A stretch of 64,000 nt of DNA, from assembly GCF_902702935.1 (NCBI RefSeq), contig NZ_LR738855.1:434001-498000 (forward strand), in the 5' to 3' direction. The stretch comes from Corynebacterium rouxii. Its GTDB lineage: Bacteria; Actinomycetota; Actinomycetes; Mycobacteriales; Mycobacteriaceae. The notes beneath the pieces were generated by a model, which ran no database searches, was not told the origin of the DNA, and saw nothing but the letters and a program-made list of their open reading frames with translations. Shown here one piece after another: positions 21,948-30,310 of this stretch. Within the stretch, counting starts at the first letter, position 1, and every line of letters starts with the position of its first letter. The position numbers were made by a program, and so were the translations under genes.

Positions 21948-22649
21948 GTGATCACTGTAGGACTGGCAGATGACCAGCATCTGGTGCGGGCTGGGTTTCG
22001 CATGGTGTTGGATTCGCAAAGCGATATCACCGTGGCGTGGGAAGCCAACGACGGGAAAGAAGCGCTAGAAAATGCCGAAAATACGCCGGTAGACGTGATT
22101 TTGATGGATGTGCAAATGCCGGTGATGGATGGCCTCGAAGCCACCAAACGGATCGTGGCAGCCAACACCGATACCCGCATTATTGTGTTGACTACCTTTG
22201 ACAGCGAAAACTATGTGGTCGGAGCCGTAGAACACGGTGCCTCAGGATTCCTTCTAAAAGACACCGCCCCCGAAGACCTCATCACGGCGGTTCGTACCGT
22301 CGGCGAGCAAAGCGCTGTGATTAGCCCAGCCGCTACCGCCGTACTGTTTAAGAGCATGCGCGGGCACGCACCACAAACCGAACTGGTGGCATCCCCAGGC
22401 GGCGATGTTAACGCAGGGCTGATTGATCCACTTACCCCGCGTGAACAGGAAATTCTGCTGCTTATCGCATTGGGCAAGTCCAATACCGAGATCGCCGAAG
22501 AACTGTTCATCTCTTTGCCCACGGTAAAAACCCACGTGAGCAAAGTGTTGTCCAAAACTGGTTCCCGCGACCGAGTCCATGCGGTGTTGTTTGCTTTTAG
22601 TAGGGGATTGGTAGCACCCAATCAACTGCTGACTCATACCCAGGGCTGA
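21948..22649 (+). CDS. Response regulator, NarL/LuxR family
   Basis: A 233-residue regulator paired with the kinase upstream. The receiver domain (1-120) has the acidic pocket at D8-D9, the phosphorylated D54 in VILMDVQMP, and the conserved lysine in GFLLKDTAPEDL. The C-terminal LuxR-type HTH begins LTPREQEILLLIALG and contains NTEIAEELFISLPTVKTHVS. The GTG start lies 4 bases after the kinase stop. The likely targets are its own operon and the ABC genes that follow at 22712. Confidence 0.9.
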   Translation: MITVGLADDQHLVRAGFRMVLDSQSDITVAWEANDGKEALENAENTPVDVILMDVQMPVMDGLEATKRIVAANTDTRIIVLTTFDSENYVVGAVEHGASGFLLKDTAPEDLITAVRTVGEQSAVISPAATAVLFKSMRGHAPQTELVASPGGDVNAGLIDPLTPREQEILLLIALGKSNTEIAEELFISLPTVKTHVSKVLSKTGSRDRVHAVLFAFSRGLVAPNQLLTHTQG

Positions 22650-22711
22650 TATTCCGAGGTTCCGACTGTGGTCTGATGTTTTCGCCTCCTGTGGTCGCGA
22701 TGATAGACATC

Positions 22712-23650
22712 ATGATCACAGTCCAAGACCTCGGAAAAACTTACGGTAAGAAAACCGCCATCGCTGGCCTGAACTTTCATGTGCCAGACGGACAAGTCAC
22801 CGGCTTTCTCGGCCCCAACGGCTCCGGAAAATCCACCACTATGCGCTGCATGTTGGGATTGGATACCCCCACGGAAGGTCGCGTGACCTTCAAGTCCAAG
22901 TCCTACAACGATGAGTTCGCGCGCTTAAGCAATAAACCCAGTGTTGCCGGAGCGATTCTCGACGCCGGCTGGTTTACCCCAGCCCGATCCGGACGCAGCC
23001 ACTTGCGCGTTATTGCCCGTGGCGCAGGGATTAGCGACGCCCGCGTGGAGGAATGCCTCGACTACGTCGGCATGCGGGAAGCAGCGCACCAAAAAGTAGG
23101 CGATTATTCCCTCGGCATGAAGCAACGCATCGGTGTCGCAGTGGCATTGTTGGGTAACCCGCAGCACCTGATCTTGGACGAACCGGTCAATGGTCTGGAC
23201 CCAGAAGGCGTGAGCTGGATGCGCAACACCATCCGCGATTTAGCAAGCCAAGGCCGCAGCGTGCTGGTGTCCTCCCACCTGTTGTCCGAAATGCAGCAGA
23301 CCGCGGACCGACTCGTGGTGATCGGCAAAGGCAAGATGATCGGCGAGTACACAATGAGCGAGTTTTTAGCTGATGGCACGACGGTGCTCGTGGAATCCCC
23401 ACAGGCAGCACAGCTATGCGACGCCCTGAAAAACCGTGGTCTTGCCGCCGCAGCGCAGGACACTCAGGTGGTCATTGCGTTGGAGCATGCTGACGACGAT
23501 CCCGCGGTGCGCGCCCAAGTGGCAGCGCTTGCTCTCGAATATGGTATCGCGGTAACCCGACTAGAAACCCACCAAGAAAACCTAGAGCAGCGGTTCCTTG
23601 CAGCAACGCAAAGCGTCCAAGAATACCGAACCTCCAACGCCGGCAACTAA
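22712..23650 (+). CDS. ABC-2 exporter ATP-binding protein
   Basis: The ATPase half of an ABC exporter, 312 residues from the ATG at 22712. Walker A is GPNGSGKST (about residue 39), the signature is YSLGMKQRIGVA, and Walker B is HLILDEPVNGLD. The C-terminal 90 residues are an accessory domain typical of bacitracin- or lantibiotic-type exporters. A start at 22676 would add 12 residues that do not fit the family. The ATG at 22712 is directly preceded by a small dyad (gatgatagacatcat), so the transcript may be leaderless. The permease follows 20 bases later. The substrate is unknown. Confidence 0.88.
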   Translation: MITVQDLGKTYGKKTAIAGLNFHVPDGQVTGFLGPNGSGKSTTMRCMLGLDTPTEGRVTFKSKSYNDEFARLSNKPSVAGAILDAGWFTPARSGRSHLRVIARGAGISDARVEECLDYVGMREAAHQKVGDYSLGMKQRIGVAVALLGNPQHLILDEPVNGLDPEGVSWMRNTIRDLASQGRSVLVSSHLLSEMQQTADRLVVIGKGKMIGEYTMSEFLADGTTVLVESPQAAQLCDALKNRGLAAAAQDTQVVIALEHADDDPAVRAQVAALALEYGIAVTRLETHQENLEQRFLAATQSVQEYRTSNAGN

Positions 23651-23670
23651 TTAGGAAAGAACTCATACCC

Positions 23671-24438
23671 ATGTTTTTTAACGCTTTAAAATCCGAGTGG
23701 ACCAAACTGATGAGCCTGCGCAGTACGGCGGTGTATTTCATCTTGATCACCGGTGCCCTCTATGGCCCCATGGTGCTGCTGGTGGGCCTATCTGATACAT
23801 CTTCGGGTGTTGATTGGAGTTCGTTGCTGGTGGGCTGGGGCATCGCAGTAGCAATTTCGATTGCTTTTGCTGGTGCCAGTGTCGCAGGTGAATTAGGCGA
23901 TCACATGCACGCGCATGTTTATCTCACCCAGAATTCTCGGAGCACCTGGATTGCCGCAAAATCGGTGGTGTACGTGGTTTTCTTGGCTATTACTTTTGCC
24001 ATTGGTATCGCCCTAGCGGTCATCGTTGCGCAGGTGTTCCCCGACAGCAGTTTTAGCGGCGGGGAAACCACGGAACTGTTCATAGTGTTATTCCATGCCA
24101 TTATTTTTGGTAGCTTTGCTTTCGCTGTCGGCATGCTCACACGTAGCAAGGTTGCGGCGGTGACGCTTCCACTGGCGTGGATGCTGGTGATCGATCAACT
24201 CATTCCCTTGGCAGCATCCAAGGTTGAGGCAGCAACATTCTTGTGGCTGCTGAGCCCTCGTCCTCGCAGCAGCCAGTTGGCTGACGCGATTGCTGGGACG
24301 ATGGAATCCGGAATTGAGCGCGGTTTTGAGCTCAGCCAGATTCAACCGGATTGGTTCAACGTTGTTGTGATTGCGGGCTGGGTGGTTGTTGCTACGGTGT
24401 CTGTTTTTGCGGTCAACCGTGTTCGCGATGTCCGTTAA
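23671..24438 (+). CDS. ABC-2 type exporter permease
   Basis: A 255-residue membrane protein with about six helices, starting at an ATG behind AGGAAAG. The N-terminal MFFNALKSEWTKLMSLRSTAVYF is the typical opening of ABC-2 permeases (cytoplasmic helix, KSEWTKL, then the first membrane span). It forms the channel for the ATPase at 22712. Together with the two-component system it makes a four-gene module of the kind that senses and exports antimicrobial peptides or similar compounds; that role is inferred. Confidence 0.85.
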   Translation: MFFNALKSEWTKLMSLRSTAVYFILITGALYGPMVLLVGLSDTSSGVDWSSLLVGWGIAVAISIAFAGASVAGELGDHMHAHVYLTQNSRSTWIAAKSVVYVVFLAITFAIGIALAVIVAQVFPDSSFSGGETTELFIVLFHAIIFGSFAFAVGMLTRSKVAAVTLPLAWMLVIDQLIPLAASKVEAATFLWLLSPRPRSSQLADAIAGTMESGIERGFELSQIQPDWFNVVVIAGWVVVATVSVFAVNRVRDVR

Positions 24439-24440
24439 GG

Positions 24441-24446
24441 TACAAT
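24441..24446 (+). promoter_or_regulatory. -10 element of a leaderless promoter
   Basis: TACAAT lies 7 bases before the GTG start at 24454, the correct spacing for transcription to begin at the start codon. No ribosome site is present. A clear -35 is not seen. Confidence 0.5.
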
Positions 24447-24453
24447 CCGCTGG

Positions 24454-25125
24454 GTGAAGCAGACTGCGCAAACACACGTCTTTATAGTGGGCGCGCTAGG
24501 AATCGTCATGACGTACCTAGCGCTTACGGGGCGGATCAATAATTATCTTCAACCAGGTTTTCGCCCCGTCAGTTTGGCAACCGGCCTCGTGTTGGTTGCC
24601 CTCGCGCTGTGGAGCGCAGTACGGCCCAATAGTTTTTCTTCTCGGCGCACATCGTGGTTCCTTTTGGTTCCGGTGTGCGTCGTTGCTGTGTTTGCGCCAG
24701 CGGCTTTGGGGGCAGCCACGCTTAATAGCAGTGGGGTGACCCGTGTGGTGGGAAATAACCTTGACGATCTCGCATTGCCCAAGCTTGCCAAAGATCAGAC
24801 CAACCCGATGACGATGGAGGAGCTCACCACAAGATTTCTGCGCAGTGACTCCGCTACTTTTGACGGCACAGTGGTTGAGGTGGAAGGGTTTGCCTCGGCT
24901 GCAGCGGATGGTACGTGGCGGTTAAGCCGTTACAAGATCTACTGTTGTGCCGCCGATGCGATAGCTTACACCGCAACATTGGAGACGTCGGCAAGCGTGC
25001 GTAGCGACCAGTGGTATCGCGTACGTGGCGTTGTGCGAGTCTCGTCCGCGCATAACCCGCAATTCCCCGCGATCGAGGTAGACAACCTAGAGGCGATCGA
25101 TACCCCCACGGAGCCATACCTATGA
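24454..25125 (+). CDS. Membrane protein of the TIGR03943/YcgQ family
   Basis: A 223-residue protein with two or three N-terminal membrane helices (FIVGALGIVMTYLALTG, PVSLATGLVLVALALWSAV, FLLVPVCVVAVFAPAALG), then an exported domain with a conserved cysteine pair in SRYKIYCCAADAIAY. The layout, and the overlap with a YcgR-type permease gene (ATGA, 25122-25125), match the YcgQ/YcgR pair. In Bacillus that pair is controlled by the zinc regulator Zur, so a role in metal or stress homeostasis is possible. No Zur box is recognised here. Confidence 0.75.
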   Translation: MKQTAQTHVFIVGALGIVMTYLALTGRINNYLQPGFRPVSLATGLVLVALALWSAVRPNSFSSRRTSWFLLVPVCVVAVFAPAALGAATLNSSGVTRVVGNNLDDLALPKLAKDQTNPMTMEELTTRFLRSDSATFDGTVVEVEGFASAAADGTWRLSRYKIYCCAADAIAYTATLETSASVRSDQWYRVRGVVRVSSAHNPQFPAIEVDNLEAIDTPTEPYL

Positions 25126-26060
25126 AAAAAGTCGTGATCGGGTGGGCTGGAATTATAGCCGCGTTAGTCCTGGGGCCGATTATTCAGCTCAAGGGGCAGG
25201 CGGAAGCATGGTCGCAGATCAGCACGTCGATCGTGCTGCAAGCGGTACCGTTTCTGGTGCTCGGCGTAGCCATTTCAGCCATCATCGAAGTATTTGTGCC
25301 CCAGGCCGCTTTTCGACGCCTCCCGCGCAACGAAAAAGCCGCCGTTCCCATCGCCGCCGCCTCCGGATTCCTTCTCCCTGCATGCGAGTGCGCCTCCGTA
25401 CCCGTCACGCAATCACTCGTCCATAGGGGAGTACCCCCTGCGGCCGCACTAGCATTTTTACTAGCAAGCCCCGCAATCAACCCTGTGGTTCTGGTCTCCA
25501 CCGCTGTCGCATTCGGTGGTGACCTCCGCATGATGATCGCACGCCTATGTGCCAGCCTGATCGTGGCCATCATCGTCGGCTGGGTATGGATCAGCGCCCG
25601 ACTCGACATCGCCTTAGACTCCGAACACACCCACTGCCACGGACACGGCAACACCTGGGATCGATTCCGAGAATCCTGCATGCACGATCTGCTCAACGCA
25701 GGCGGATTCCTCGTCATCGGCGCAATGCTAGCGGCTGTGATGAAAGTACTTATCCCCGTAGACGTGATCACCGCCGTAGGTACCCGACCACTCATTGCCT
25801 GTCTCATCATGGCAACCTTGGCCATCGTAGTATCCCTGTGCTCAGAAGCAGACGCCTTCGTAGCTGCATCACTGACGATAATGCCCGCCACCGCACAACT
25901 AGTATTTCTCGTGGTCGGTCCCATGGTCGACGTCAAACTCATCGCCATGCAACAAGGCGCATGGGGGCGCGGCTTTGTCACCCGATTCGTTCCGCTGACA
26001 CTGATCGTCGCCATCACCGTAGCCATCGGCGTAGGCAGTATCAGCTTCGGCGATATCTAA
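25122..26060 (+). CDS. Permease of the YraQ/YcgR (ArsP_1/DUF318) family
   Basis: A 312-residue membrane protein with about eight helices. The family signature is clear: GFLLPACECASVPVTQSL in the first half and CSEADAFVAASL in the second, both thought to line the transport path. A histidine-rich loop (EHTHCHGHGNTW, about residues 167-178) lies between the halves and could bind metal. It overlaps the YcgQ-like gene by 4 bases, so the two are co-translated. Its stop overlaps the stop of the convergent nrdG, with no terminator between them. The substrate is unknown. Confidence 0.82.
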   Translation: MKKVVIGWAGIIAALVLGPIIQLKGQAEAWSQISTSIVLQAVPFLVLGVAISAIIEVFVPQAAFRRLPRNEKAAVPIAAASGFLLPACECASVPVTQSLVHRGVPPAAALAFLLASPAINPVVLVSTAVAFGGDLRMMIARLCASLIVAIIVGWVWISARLDIALDSEHTHCHGHGNTWDRFRESCMHDLLNAGGFLVIGAMLAAVMKVLIPVDVITAVGTRPLIACLIMATLAIVVSLCSEADAFVAASLTIMPATAQLVFLVVGPMVDVKLIAMQQGAWGRGFVTRFVPLTLIVAITVAIGVGSISFGDI

Positions 26061-26680
26061 AAACGGGCCTGCTGTACCACCAACTCATGGCCCTGAGCAG
26101 CCACCATGACCTCCAACTCCTGCAGATTCTGCTCAATCACACTACCTGGCCACAACGTGGTCCGAGTCTGAACCTCGATACCCACGGCGTCAATGATCGC
26201 CAAACTCTCCCAACACGACTGCGCGACCCGCGGCGAACACCCCGTGATCTCGTGCATATGCCGTGGCAACGCCTTAATATCCAAGCCAATCCAATCGGGA
26301 CGCGACTCCGGTTGCGCCACCAAAGTAGCCAAGCGCTTCGGCGCATAACCACACGTATGCAGCCCTACCGGCAACCCCAGATCGTGGATCCTACAGATAG
26401 CCTCGGCAAGACCCGGTACCGCGGTAGGCTCACCGCCGGAGATCACCACGGCGTCGATAAGTCCTATGCGACGCCGCGCCAAATCCACCAGATCATCCAC
26501 GCCCACCGCGCCGGGTGCGAACTCCTGTAGCTGGGCATTATGGCAATACACGCAGCGCAACGGGCATCCCTGTGTAAACGCGGTGATCGTTAGCTTGCCA
26601 GGCCAATCAGTTGCAGAAAACGGAATAATCCCGGCGATGGGCAGATCAGATGAGGGCTTCGGCAAAGTAGGTGCGCTCAT
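26057..26680 (-). CDS. nrdG: Anaerobic ribonucleotide reductase activating protein
   Basis: A radical-SAM enzyme of 207 residues that installs the glycyl radical on NrdD. The iron-sulphur cysteines are C39, C43 and C46 in QGCPLRCVYCHN. The SAM-binding motif SGGEPT follows. An unusual feature is the long proline-containing N-terminal extension before the radical-SAM core (about 15 residues). The start lies within the end of nrdD (35-base overlap), which implies coupling. The family and pairing leave little doubt. Confidence 0.93.
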   Translation of the reverse strand: MSAPTLPKPSSDLPIAGIIPFSATDWPGKLTITAFTQGCPLRCVYCHNAQLQEFAPGAVGVDDLVDLARRRIGLIDAVVISGGEPTAVPGLAEAICRIHDLGLPVGLHTCGYAPKRLATLVAQPESRPDWIGLDIKALPRHMHEITGCSPRVAQSCWESLAIIDAVGIEVQTRTTLWPGSVIEQNLQELEVMVAAQGHELVVQQARF

Positions 26681-28430
26681 GGAACTCGCCCTTCTTTCCG
26701 GTATTAAAACTTTGTACCGGGCGGAAATAGCCCATCACGCGCGTCCACATCTCCGTCGTAGCACCACACTGTGGGCATTCGGGGTGCTCGCCGGAAATAT
26801 ATCCATGATCTGGGCAAATAGAAAACGTTGGGGTGATCGTGATGTACGGCAGATGGAAGTTGGTCAAAGCGCGACGCACAAGAGCCGCACAAGCCTTGCC
26901 ATCGCTCATTGCAGCGCCCATATAAAGGTGCAACACAGTGCCACCGGTGTACTTCGACTGCAAGTCCTCCTGCAAAGCGAGGGCCTCGAAAGGATCCGGG
27001 GTGTGCGAAACCGGCAGCTGCGAAGAGTTGGTGTAGTAGGGCTCCTCCGGTGTTCCCGCATGCAACATATCGGGGTAACGCTTGAGATCTTCTTTAGCCA
27101 ATCGGTAGGTCGTGCCTTCGGCCGGGGTTGCCTCAAGGTTAAACAAGTGGCCGGTGCGCTCCTGTGCCTGCACGAGGCGAGCATTGATGTGGTCGAGAAG
27201 TCGCGCGACCTGGGCATGCCCTTGAGGATCGGTGAGATCGTAGGCGTCGTGAGTGAAATTCCTGATCATCTCATTGCAGCCGTTCACACCAATGGTGGAG
27301 AAGTGGTTGTCCAAGCTAGGCAGCCAACGCGCGCTATAAGGGTAGAGGCCTTGCTTCATATGCGTTGCGACGAAATCCCGGCGGCGCTCTAGAGTATCGA
27401 TTCCCAACTCGATGAGCTCATCTACTGCGCTCAGCAGGGCTTGTTCATCACCGGCATAGAGATAGCCCAAACGTGCGCAGTTGAGTGTGACCACGCCGAT
27501 GGAACCAGTCAATTCTGCCGAACCGAACAAACCATTGCCGCGTTTGAGCAACTCGCGAAGATCAAGCTGCAAACGGCAACACATCGAACGGATCATGCCG
27601 GGGTCTAGATCGGAGTTGATGAAATTCTGGAAGTAGGGAAGACCGTACTTCGCAGTCATGGTGAACAAGGCCTCGGTATTGGGGGAATCCCAATCAAAGT
27701 CTTTGGTGATGTTATATGTGGGGATGGGGAACGTAAACGGCCGGCCATCGGCATCGCCTGCCGACAGCACCTCAATGAATGCGCGGTTGATCAGGTCCAT
27801 TTCCTCTTGGAGCTCGCCGTAAGTGAAGTCCACAGGTTCTTCGCCGATAAACGGCACCGAGTCCTTGAGATCGGCTGGGCAGGTCCAGTCAAAGGTCAGG
27901 TTGGTAAATGGAGTTTGCGTACCCCAGCGCGATGGAACGTTCAGATTGAAAATGAACTCCTGCATGTCCTGGACGATCTCGTCATAGGAGAGGTTATCTA
28001 GACGTACAAATGGCGCCATATAGGTATCAAAGGAGCTGAATGCCTGTGCGCCTGCCCATTCGTTTTGGAGGGTTCCCAAGAAATTAACAATCTGGCCGCA
28101 TGCCGACGAGAAATGCTTCGGTGGGCGAGATGAGATCGTGCCGGGCACGCCGCCGAAGCCTTCTTCGAGAAGTTGGCGCAGGGACCAGCCAGCACAGTAT
28201 CCGGAGAGCATATCGAGGTCGTGGATGTGGATGGAACCCTCGCGGTGCGCGGCGCTTGCAGCTGGGCTAAACACTTGGTCAAGCCAGTAGTTTGCAGTGA
28301 TTTTTCCAGCGGCGTTGAGGATCATTCCGCCCAAGGAATAGTCCTGATTGGCGTTGGCATTGACGCGCCAATCGGCGCGAGAAAGGTACTCGTCGATAGT
28401 TGTTCGACTATTAATTTGGGAATCACTCAT
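26646..28430 (-). CDS. nrdD: Anaerobic (class III) ribonucleoside-triphosphate reductase
   Basis: NrdD makes dNTPs from NTPs without oxygen. The protein has 594 residues from the ATG at 28430. A TTG start 9 bases upstream is possible but has no better ribosome site. The active-site region is in the central barrel (MIRSMCCRLQLD). The C-terminal zinc site is formed by the cysteines in FSICPDHGYISG and HPECPQCG, and the glycyl-radical motif is RVMGY with the glycine at about residue 567. It lacks the N-terminal ATP-cone regulatory domain found in many NrdD proteins, which fits the short length. It is expressed with nrdG, probably under NrdR, from the boxes at 28464-28510. It implies growth without oxygen. 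Confidence 0.94.
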   Translation of the reverse strand: MSDSQINSRTTIDEYLSRADWRVNANANQDYSLGGMILNAAGKITANYWLDQVFSPAASAAHREGSIHIHDLDMLSGYCAGWSLRQLLEEGFGGVPGTISSRPPKHFSSACGQIVNFLGTLQNEWAGAQAFSSFDTYMAPFVRLDNLSYDEIVQDMQEFIFNLNVPSRWGTQTPFTNLTFDWTCPADLKDSVPFIGEEPVDFTYGELQEEMDLINRAFIEVLSAGDADGRPFTFPIPTYNITKDFDWDSPNTEALFTMTAKYGLPYFQNFINSDLDPGMIRSMCCRLQLDLRELLKRGNGLFGSAELTGSIGVVTLNCARLGYLYAGDEQALLSAVDELIELGIDTLERRRDFVATHMKQGLYPYSARWLPSLDNHFSTIGVNGCNEMIRNFTHDAYDLTDPQGHAQVARLLDHINARLVQAQERTGHLFNLEATPAEGTTYRLAKEDLKRYPDMLHAGTPEEPYYTNSSQLPVSHTPDPFEALALQEDLQSKYTGGTVLHLYMGAAMSDGKACAALVRRALTNFHLPYITITPTFSICPDHGYISGEHPECPQCGATTEMWTRVMGYFRPVQSFNTGKKGEFHERTYFAEALI

Positions 28431-28463
28431 ATGGAACAACTTAAGGCTTGAGGTGTACGAAAA

Positions 28464-28510
28464 CTACAAGATATAGTTGTGCAACATCTCACTAAATCAA
28501 TATGTAGTGG
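28464..28510 (-). promoter_or_regulatory. Two NrdR-like boxes upstream of nrdD
   Basis: Box 1 (28464-28479; reverse complement CAACTATATCTTGTAG) and box 2 (28495-28510; reverse complement CCACTACATATTGATT) resemble the palindromic NrdR box acaCwAtATaTwGtgt. Their centres are 31 bp apart, three helical turns, the spacing usual for paired NrdR boxes. They lie 34-80 bases before the nrdD start. A third weaker site (CCCACATATTGTGGCA) is at 28541-28556. Confidence 0.65.
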
Positions 28511-28587
28511 TGTTTGTATGGGAATGTGCTGGAAAAATCACCCACATATTGTGGCAGTGATATTGATCGGCGTGTAAAAAAGAACCC

Positions 28588-28941
28588 ATGGCTCATCCAC
28601 TTTTCATTGCTGTAGATGACAGCATTCTCGACGAACTTCGCATCAAAGACGACGAGCTTTTAGAGCAGCTTTTTAGCGGCACTCTTGGTGATCCTGTGAC
28701 TATTGGGTCAGCCTGGGTAGATGTGGAGGAGCAGCTACGCGCCGCTGGATTCCGTGGTTTTGCGGTTCGTGGCTGCGAGGTTATCGTGGGCGACCCTATG
28801 GCTGGATTGGTGCCGTCGGAACGCGTCGAGGAGATGTTGGATTCTCTGGCTGGCCTATCGGGTGAAGCGGTTGAGACGCTAACTGATCTTTACCGCAGCG
28901 CGCGAGCTGCTGGTCAAGGCGTTGTGATTATTTCGGAGTAA
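28588..28941 (+). CDS. Conserved-looking small hypothetical protein
   Basis: This encodes 117 residues, acidic and cytoplasmic, beginning MAHPLFIAVDDSILDELRIKD. There are no membrane helices or cysteine motifs (one cysteine). The sequence ends in a VVIISE strand. I recognise no family. It is divergent from nrdD, shares the intergenic region with the NrdR boxes, and lies just upstream of the rpsL promoter. The function is unknown. Confidence 0.7.
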   Translation: MAHPLFIAVDDSILDELRIKDDELLEQLFSGTLGDPVTIGSAWVDVEEQLRAAGFRGFAVRGCEVIVGDPMAGLVPSERVEEMLDSLAGLSGEAVETLTDLYRSARAAGQGVVIISE

Positions 28942-28950
28942 TTTTTTAAG

Positions 28951-28979
28951 TTGACTTGGGCTGCCTTAGTTGGTAGGGT
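28951..28979 (+). promoter_or_regulatory. Promoter of rpsL-rpsG
   Basis: TTGACT (28951-28956), a 17-base spacer, and TAGGGT (28974-28979) make a strong sigma-A-type promoter. A 240-base leader runs from there to the rpsL start. It contains a small hairpin (cccac at about 28990 pairing with gtggg) and no gene. Confidence 0.65.
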
Positions 28980-29216
28980 GGCCAACAGTCCCACATGTTT
29001 GATGCGTGGGAGCCTTACGTTTTGCCTAGTAGATTCTTGCCGATTGGTGATTATCGAGAAGCGTTAAGGAAATGCACGGAAGCGGCCCCGGAAAGAGCCC
29101 CTTTTTTGGTTTGTCCGGACTCTTTTGTGTACTACTAGGCATGAACAAAAGCGAAAATTTTTTAAAGCACTACCTCGGTGGAGCTTTGGAAAAGTTACCG
29201 AAATAGAAAGACGGTT

Positions 29217-29588
29217 ATGCCCACTATTCAGCAGCTGGTCCGCAAGGGCCGCCACGATAAGACTGCCAAGGTTGCAACCGCAGCCCTGAAGGGTTCCCCG
29301 CAGCGTCGTGGCGTGTGCACCCGTGTGTACACCACTACCCCTAAGAAGCCTAACTCTGCACTGCGTAAGGTTGCCCGTGTGCGCCTTACCTCCGGCATCG
29401 AGGTTTCCGCTTACATCCCAGGTGAGGGCCACAACCTCCAGGAGCACTCCATGGTGCTCGTTCGTGGCGGTCGTGTTAAGGACCTCCCAGGTGTTCGTTA
29501 CAAGATCATCCGTGGCGCACTGGATACCCAGGGTGTTAAGGATCGTAAGCAGGCTCGTTCCCGCTACGGCGCAAAGAAGGAGAAGTAA
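29217..29588 (+). CDS. rpsL: 30S ribosomal protein S12
   Basis: S12 has 123 residues and helps to monitor codon-anticodon pairing in the decoding centre. The start is [12 protein letters not shown] at the ATG 29217, after an AGAAAGACGG site; the in-frame GTG at 29178 is only an upstream extension. The residues that change in streptomycin-resistant mutants of related bacteria, K43 (in [11 protein letters not shown]) and K88 (in [11 protein letters not shown]), are both the sensitive wild type. rpsG follows after 3 bases. Confidence 0.98.
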   Translation: MPTIQQLVRKGRHDKTAKVATAALKGSPQRRGVCTRVYTTTPKKPNSALRKVARVRLTSGIEVSAYIPGEGHNLQEHSMVLVRGGRVKDLPGVRYKIIRGALDTQGVKDRKQARSRYGAKKEK

Positions 29589-29591
29589 TCA

Positions 29592-30059
29592 ATGCGTAAG
29601 AATGCAGCTCCAAAGCGTCCGATCGTTAAAGACCCAGTTTACGGCTCTGAGGTTGTTACCCAGCTGGTAAACAAGGTTCTCTTGGACGGCAAGAAGTCCA
29701 CCGCTGAGCGTATCGTCTACGGTGCTCTTGACAAGTGCAAGGAAAAGACCGGCACCGATCCAGTCCTGACCTTGGAGAAGGCCCTCGGCAACATCAAGCC
29801 AGACCTCGAGGTTCGTTCCCGCCGCGTCGGTGGCGCAACCTACCAGGTTCCAGTTGAGGTTCGTCCAGCACGTGCTAACACCCTCGCTCTTCGTTGGTTG
29901 GTTACCTTTACCCGCCAGCGTCGTGAGAACACCATGATCGAGCGCCTCGCTAACGAGATTCTCGATGCAGCTAACGGCCTTGGTGCATCCGTCAAGCGTC
30001 GCGAGGATACCCACAAGATGGCTGAAGCAAACCGCGCGTTTGCTCACTACCGCTGGTAA
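29592..30059 (+). CDS. rpsG: 30S ribosomal protein S7
   Basis: S7 has 155 residues and organises the 3' major domain of 16S rRNA. Recognisable blocks are [20 protein letters not shown] at the N-terminus, [20 protein letters not shown] (here [18 protein letters not shown]) in the middle, and NRAFAHYRW at the C-terminus. It starts 3 bases after rpsL ends, in one operon. fusA follows after a 251-base spacer instead of the short gap usual in other bacteria. Confidence 0.98.
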   Translation: MRKNAAPKRPIVKDPVYGSEVVTQLVNKVLLDGKKSTAERIVYGALDKCKEKTGTDPVLTLEKALGNIKPDLEVRSRRVGGATYQVPVEVRPARANTLALRWLVTFTRQRRENTMIERLANEILDAANGLGASVKRREDTHKMAEANRAFAHYRW

Positions 30060-30075
30060 TCCACATGCGCATTCC

Positions 30076-30178
30076 GGCCCAACCTTCCTGGCACGGCTTC
30101 GCTGCTTGTGCGCGAAGTTACCATTATTGTTGCAGGTAGTTGGGCCTTTGCCATATAACGCTACGGGGTTATATGGCA
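30076..30178. promoter_or_regulatory. Structured spacer between rpsG and fusA
   Basis: Two inverted repeats lie in the gap. GGCCCAAC (30076-30083) pairs with GTTGGGCC (30139-30146), which is followed by TTTG and could act as a weak terminator. The second has 11-bp perfect arms (TGCCATATAAC 30149-30159 and its complement 30168-30178) around an 8-base loop, without a T-run. They may separate or attenuate transcription between rpsLG and fusA. No clear fusA promoter is identified. Confidence 0.45.
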
Positions 30179-30310
30179 GAAGCACACCTCGATTTTTGCC
30201 ATCAATGCTGAGAAATTTCCTCGGATTTGGCAGAATTGAACAGGAACTATCCATGCAGTGAGTGAGGAAACAAAGTTTGCTCACTCCGGCTACATAAGTT
30301 AGGGACAACT

